Source: Merluccius polli (lineage: Eukaryota; Chordata; Actinopteri; Gadiformes; Merlucciidae). From it: a stretch of 64,000 nt of DNA. The translations under genes were made by a program, and so were the position numbers. Shown in pieces: positions 59,768 through 64,000 of the stretch (positions within the stretch are counted from its first letter, which is position 1; the number at the start of each line of letters is the position of its first letter). The stretch covers positions 136,001 through 200,000 of the forward strand of contig JAOPHQ010003990.1 of NCBI GenBank assembly GCA_030340625.1, read 5' to 3'. A model generated the notes under the pieces. That model did not search any database. It had not been told where the DNA came from and saw only the letters and a program-made list of their open reading frames with translations.

Positions 59768-59820
59768 TGAAGCGAGAGGCAGAGGGATGGACGCCGTCTA
59801 TCCCGCTGCCTCTCGCTTCA
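59768..59820. repeat. 53-nt near-perfect hairpin
   Basis: Arms at 59768-59788 and 59800-59820 pair at 20 of 21 positions (left arm TGAAGCGAGAGGCAGAGGGA...), with an 11-nt loop. Confidence 0.9.
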
Positions 59821-59949
59821 TGAGAGAGAGAGAGCGAGAGAGGGAGGGAGAGAGTGATGTATACGACAAGAAGCTGTGTGTGTCCATTAGATGGGCAGGA
59901 AACTTCAGAGGATGCGGCAGTCAGCACTAAAGCAAACTAACAAAATGAT

Positions 59950-59967
59950 ACATGTACACACACAGAT

Positions 59968-60042
<75 letters not shown>

Positions 60043-60251
60043 TACACAAGCACAGAAAAACTAATTCCAATAGTTTCCAATACGCAGCCACAACATGCTT
60101 TTCCATTTTGTCTTTCAATCTTCTTCTTCTTCTTCTTCTTCTTCTTCTTCTTCTTCTTCTTCTTCTTCTTCTTCTTCTGCCAAGCATCAGCCAACCTCAC
60201 TCACACACGGATCTGTCAAGCTTAATCCTGACTAATACCTGTGTCTGTGTC

Positions 60252-60315
<64 letters not shown>

Positions 60316-60326
60316 GGAGAGAGAGA

Positions 60327-60376
<50 letters not shown>

Positions 60377-60380
60377 ACAT
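59950..60380. repeat. compound microsatellite cluster
   Basis: (CA)n at 59972-60038, (TTC)n at 60119-60176, (GA)n at 60257-60329 and (GT)n at 60330-60375. Confidence 0.98.
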
Positions 60381-60472
60381 GTGTGTGTGGCTGTGCATTT
60401 GGCTCCTGCACTGGAGGCATTGCCATCATGGCTGGTGCTCCATGGTAAATTTGCTGGGTAACATGAGATAAT

Positions 60473-60705
60473 CCCCCCCCCCCCCCCCAACACTACGATC
60501 ACCAGGGCAACAAGGAGGCATAGTATGTGGTGTGTGTTTCTGTGTGTGTGTGTGTGTGTGCATCTGCAATTGTAAGTCTGTGCCTGTGTGTGTATCTATC
60601 TGTGCGTACACGTGTGTGTGCCTGTGTATGTGTGTGTGTGCCCATACGTGCATATGCGTGTCTATCCGTGTGTATCCATGTGTGTGTGTGTGAGTGTGTG
60701 TGTGG
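60473..60705. repeat. poly-C run and degenerate (GT)n array
   Basis: 16 C at 60473-60488, then GT-rich repeats from 60530 to 60715, ending about 10-20 nt from the exon at 60723. Confidence 0.9.
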
Positions 60706-60722
60706 GTGGCGGACCACCTTAC

Positions 60723-60806
60723 CTTGGGTGTGGGCTCTCTGGCTGTTTCTGAGTCTGACCAGCGGTGTTTGAGCTGCGAGGCGCTGGGCACACACTCACA
60801 CAACGG
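60723..60806 (-). CDS. fibcd1: probable fibcd1 exon: cytoplasmic tail
   Basis: The 84-nt exon encodes exactly 28 codons, PLCECVPSASQLKH, then RWSDSETAREPTPK. The acceptor is strong (cccccctgcag) and the donor is gtaagg. It ends in phase 0, so it joins the next recognised exon as PTPK-RMSCSYLL. In human FIBCD1 the residues before the anchor (DKPQRPSCGYVL) align at the same junction. The tail is hydrophilic, as expected for the cytoplasmic side of a type II protein. It has no ATG, so the initiator exon must lie upstream at higher coordinates. The residues themselves are poorly conserved with human. An alternative or lineage-specific exon is possible, and I cannot exclude a chance match of splice signals. 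Confidence 0.6.
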
Positions 60807-61014
60807 CTGCAGGGGGGAAACAGACAGGGCCACGCCCGTTGGTGCGTACTCATCTCAGATGTGACCTCAGACAATAGTAGGGCTTGTACATCAAAATGCA
60901 TCATGGGATTTTTTTTGCAGGTGATACTTGAGAGGCCATATTGAGAGGACTCAAGAGAGTTGTGGTACTGTAAGTGTACGTGTATTTTTCTTCCTAGGAT
61001 GGCGAAGGCAAGTA

Positions 61015-61895
61015 ACTCTAAACTTAACCATCTCTGACTTATACCTACACTTAAGCATCTGTAACCTAATACCTAAACTTAACCATCTGTAACCTAATAC
61101 CTAAACTTAACCATCTCTGACCTAATACCTAAACTTAACCATCTCTGACCTAATACCTAAACTTAACCATCTGTAACCTAATACCTAAACATCACCATCT
61201 CTAACCTAATACCTAAACTTAACCATCTGTAACCTAATACCTAAACTTAACCATATGTAACCTAATACCTAAACTTAACCATCTCTGACCTAATACCTAA
61301 ACTTAACCATCTCTAAACTAATACCTAAACTTAACCATCTCTAACCTAATACCTAAACTTAACCATCTCTAACCTAACACCTAAACTAACCATCTCTAAC
61401 CTAACACCTAAACTAACCATCTCTGACCTAATACCTAAACTTAACCATCTCTAAACTAATACCTAAACTTAACCATCTCTAAACTAATACCTAAACTTAA
61501 CCATCTCTAACCTAATACCTAAACTTAACCATCTCTGACCTAATACCTAAACTTAACCATCTCTAAACTAATACCTAAACTTAACCATCTCTAACCTAAT
61601 ACCTAAACTTAACCATCTCTGACCTAATACCTAAACTAACCATCTCTAACCTAATACCTAAACTTAACCATCTCTAACCTAATACCTAAACTTAACCATC
61701 TCTAACCTAATACCTAAACTAACCATCTCTAACCTAATACCTAAACTAACCATCTCTAACCTAATACCTAAACTAACCATCTCTAACCTAATACCTAAAC
61801 TTAACCATCTCTAACCTAATACCTAAACTTAACCACCTCTAACCTAATACCTAAACTTAACCATCTCTAACCTGATACCTAAACTTAACCATCTA
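61015..61895. repeat. 28-bp minisatellite, about 31 copies
   Basis: The unit contains CCATCTCT, then AACCTAATACCTAAACTTAA. Variants have CTGA or CTGT in place of CTAA, or lack one T (27-bp units). Copies are very similar, so the array expanded recently. Confidence 0.95.
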
Positions 61896-61977
61896 ACCAG
61901 CTAAAATGAGCAATTTATGAATGTGTAGACCTTTACCTAAATGTAAACCTACACATCATTTGCAACATAAAATAGAG

Positions 61978-62042
61978 ACGTGGAGGGACTCAAACTCGGA
62001 TTTTCCACACCGAAATCATACACACTAACCAGTGCACCACTG
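61978..62042 (-). repeat. tRNA-like segment
   Basis: On the minus strand, 'gtggtgcactggttagtg' resembles an A box and 'gagtttgagtccctcc' a B box, spaced as in tRNA-derived SINE heads. It is not a functional tRNA: no consistent cloverleaf was drawn. Confidence 0.45.
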
Positions 62043-62429
62043 AATCTATACAACATGATAGTGTCACACTGGCTTTAACCAGCTAGGTGTCGTCACGCTT
62101 TCATTAATTATTCGCCCTCCTAAAAAAATGTGCGTACTGTAAATTCCTAAACCAACGTAAATATACCGTATCCTGGGCTAATGGCCCTTTGTTTTGCCAT
62201 GTCTCACATGAGCAACGCTGTGGCAGTTTCGAACACAACAACGTCTCCCCATAATGACAAATCATTTCCCAATGAATTACTAAACATTGACCAAAAAAAC
62301 ATGATACCAACATAATAACTAACATTCCGTATATGCTTCCAAAATGGCAGCAAAATGTACAAGCCCTATAATTACTTAAAATGTGTACTTGTAATGCCGC
62401 TATTATCTAATTCAAGTATGGCACCCATT

Positions 62430-62620
62430 GCACTCCTAACCATCAACAGAAGGAGGGATCCCTCTTTCTGCGTTCCTTTCCTTCTCAAGATTTCTTCCTT
62501 GAAAATTAAGGAAGTTCTTCCTTGCTCTTTTTGGGGGCTGTAAATATATGGCCTGTAAAGCCCTTGGAGACTAGGACTGTGATTAAAAGGGCGATACAAA
62601 TAAAATTGACTTGACTTGAA
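62430..62620 (+). mobile_element. LINE 3' end (L2/Rex-like)
   Basis: 'agaaggagggatccctcttt', 'ctgtaaagcccttggagact' (with 'gcctgtaaag') and 'gatacaaataaaattgactt' are the usual order at the 3' end of a common teleost LINE. Coding sequence is absent. Confidence 0.65.
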
Positions 62621-62635
62621 AGGGAGTAGCGTAAC

Positions 62636-63010
62636 ACATACACACACACACACACACATACACACACACACACACATGTATGTATGCACAACGATTGAAG
62701 CATGCAAAAACACACATATACAGTAGGTGTGAGTGGGTGCGTATGTATGAGGGCATTTGCATGTGGTTGCTAATGTAAAGGTGCATACGTGGGTATGTGT
62801 GTGTGTGTGTGTGTGTGTGTATAAGTGTGTGTGTGTGTGTGTGTGTGCGTATTAGTGGACTTGTGGGCGTGAGCACGTATGTGCATATGTCCTCCTGTGG
62901 GTACGTGTGCATATGTATAAACGCTCTTGCACGTTGGTGCGAGCGTGCGCGTCCATCCACCTAATTGTGTATGCCTGTGTGTGTATGTGTGTGTGTGTGC
63001 GTGTGTGTGG
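62636..63010. repeat. CA and GT microsatellites
   Basis: CA at 62636-62674, then GT-rich arrays at 62796-62846 and 62975-63008, with degenerate GT words between. Confidence 0.9.
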
Positions 63011-63360
63011 TTGCATTAAGCATTGGCGGGAGCCGTCCCATTTAGCATAAAATCATTTTCAATGCCTGGCACTAAGACGCCGGCACGTCGTGAATCGCCG
63101 CGGCCGCCCACGCCCGTTATGGGCTCCTGGAGATGGACGGGTGGGAAGAGACGTGTGCAGCGCACCTCTGCAGTATCAGCAGGTTCCCTAGTCGCCGTGA
63201 CTCCTGCCTCCATGATTCTTAAGGCAGACGTTTTTTTTTTCAGGTACCCGCTGTAAAAAAAAAAAGTGGCGTCTCTTTCTCTCCCCAGGAGCCTGCGAGG
63301 CGAACCGTCCCTCCGGATGTGATCCGGATGTGCAGGTGCTGCGTGCGTGCGTAGGTATGT
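63011..63360. other. unique complex sequence, candidate regulatory element or exon-bearing segment
   Basis: 63030-63240 is free of simple repeats. A minus-strand ATG frame at 63213-63016 (65 codons) is hydrophilic and does not resemble the human FIBCD1 start. A plus-strand acceptor-like 'tttctctccccag' ends at 63289. Neither is convincing as an exon. Confidence 0.25.
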
Positions 63361-63654
63361 CAGGATGCTTGCCAGTGAAGTTATTTTTTACAGTGTGCTT
63401 GTGTATTTGTTTGTGTGTGTGTGGGTGTGTGTCTATGTGTGTTTGTGTGTGTGTGTCTATGTGTGTGTGTGTTGTGTTTGTTTATATACAGTAGGTGTCT
63501 GTCTAGGTGTGTGTGGTTATGTGTATGTGTTTGAAATGTAATGTGTAGAGCATTGGTGCACCGTGTGTGTATATGTGGGCATGTGTGAGGATGTCCATAA
63601 GTGTGTATGTGTCTGCATGCGGGTGTATCTATGTGCGTATGAAGGTGTGTGCAT
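63361..63654. repeat. degenerate (GT)n array
   Basis: GT-rich words from 63405 to 63650. Confidence 0.85.
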
Positions 63655-63850
63655 GCCGGCGGGTCTCATAAAATGTTTGTACGATATCTTACGAAAACGT
63701 ATGCACAATCTTTCGTAATATTTTTGCGTAATCCTACGAATGTCCAACAACCCTAACCCAACCCTAACCCTAACCCTGAATAAATATATTAATTTAAATA
63801 TTCCTTCCGGGTGCCCATAGCAAATCTTTGTAATCTTCGTAATAACTAAC
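63655..63850. mobile_element. dispersed repeat containing telomere-like units
   Basis: 'tctcataaaatgtttgtacg', 'atatcttacgaaaacgtatg' and 'aatcctacgaatgtccaaca' precede four CCCTAA-type units at 63752-63776. The TACGA words recall a common fish transposon. The short telomere-like tract is probably part of that element rather than a true interstitial telomere. Confidence 0.5.
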
Positions 63851-64000
63851 AAACTAAATATCATATACATTCACTGAGCGAAGATTATGAAAATAAAATG
63901 CACATTTCATGCTAGAAATGTTATCAAAACACATTTTAATGGTGAAACTATCTTAAAGTATTGAATTTTCCACTGAGAATTAAAGACATGTCCGCCATTG
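63851..64000. other. noncoding end of window
   Basis: Nothing recognisable; presumably fibcd1 intron or upstream DNA. Confidence 0.4.

Larger units (their letters stand above)
60974..62133. mobile_element. insertion with 9-bp target duplication, unclassified
   Basis: The direct repeats GTACTGTAA at 60965-60973 and 62134-62142 flank it; the related copy at 47498-47506 has this site once and uninterrupted. The ends share an imperfect inverted word: 'cctaggatggcgaa' on the left and, as complement, 'ttaggagggcgaa' on the right. The body is mostly a 28-bp minisatellite, followed by about 230 bp that include a tRNA-like segment on the minus strand. A 9-bp duplication fits Mutator-like elements, but no transposase is present. 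Confidence 0.75.
60878..62368 (-). mobile_element. TA-flanked MITE interrupted by a 1.16-kb insertion
   Basis: Inverted ends TAGGGCTTGTACAT (60878-60891) and ATGTACAAGCCCTA (62355-62368) are exact complements, with TA at the borders as in Tc1/mariner-type target sites. Without the insertion at 60974-62133 it would be about 320 bp. Copies at 47411-47588 and 5345-5490 confirm the order of its parts. Confidence 0.8.

Noticed and set aside
61015..61895. CRISPR-like array of short repeats
   Set aside because: The 28-bp units are directly tandem without unique spacers; it is a minisatellite.
63016..63213. Possible fibcd1 first coding exon on the minus strand
   Set aside because: The residues do not resemble known FIBCD1 starts, and no in-phase donor leading to 60806 was seen.

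Overview
The window looks like nuclear DNA of a teleost fish. It is very rich in dinucleotide microsatellites and long poly-G/poly-C runs. It carries many teleost-type mobile elements: tRNA-derived SINEs, hAT and TTAA-flanked miniature elements, and LINE 3' ends. Its only recognisable protein-coding gene is a vertebrate one, split by canonical GT-AG introns. The density of tandem repeats recalls gadiform genomes such as Atlantic cod, but that is only a guess from base composition.

The gene is fibcd1 (fibrinogen C domain containing 1), a type II membrane receptor for acetylated ligands such as chitin. It lies on the minus strand, so its exons run from high to low coordinates. Four exons are secure and their splice phases agree: 52650-52171 (membrane anchor, start of coiled coil), 47787-47628 (rest of coil and basic stalk), 42441-42305 (start of the fibrinogen domain) and 25591-25495 (next part of that domain). 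A fifth exon at 60806-60723 (cytoplasmic tail) is probable, because it has good splice sites and joins the anchor exon in frame. Together they give 958 nt, about 319 codons, against about 460 residues in human FIBCD1. The initiator-methionine exon and the last roughly 140 residues, including the ligand and calcium site, were not found. They should lie beyond the two window edges or, less likely, in sequence I did not recognise.

Layout: 1-25494 is intron or downstream DNA with SINEs, MITEs and microsatellites and no recognised exon. 25592-42304 is one 16.7 kb intron with a nested hAT/TTAA insertion, palindromic MITEs and a CA-rich minisatellite. 42442-47627, 47788-52170 and 52651-60722 are repeat-rich introns. 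60807-64000 is upstream intron, with a TA-flanked MITE split by a minisatellite-bearing insertion. I see no operon, CRISPR, rRNA or phage content, and no evidence of an undescribed multi-gene system. The most informative observations concern repeats placed at the fibcd1 splice sites and insertions whose target-site duplications can be read directly.
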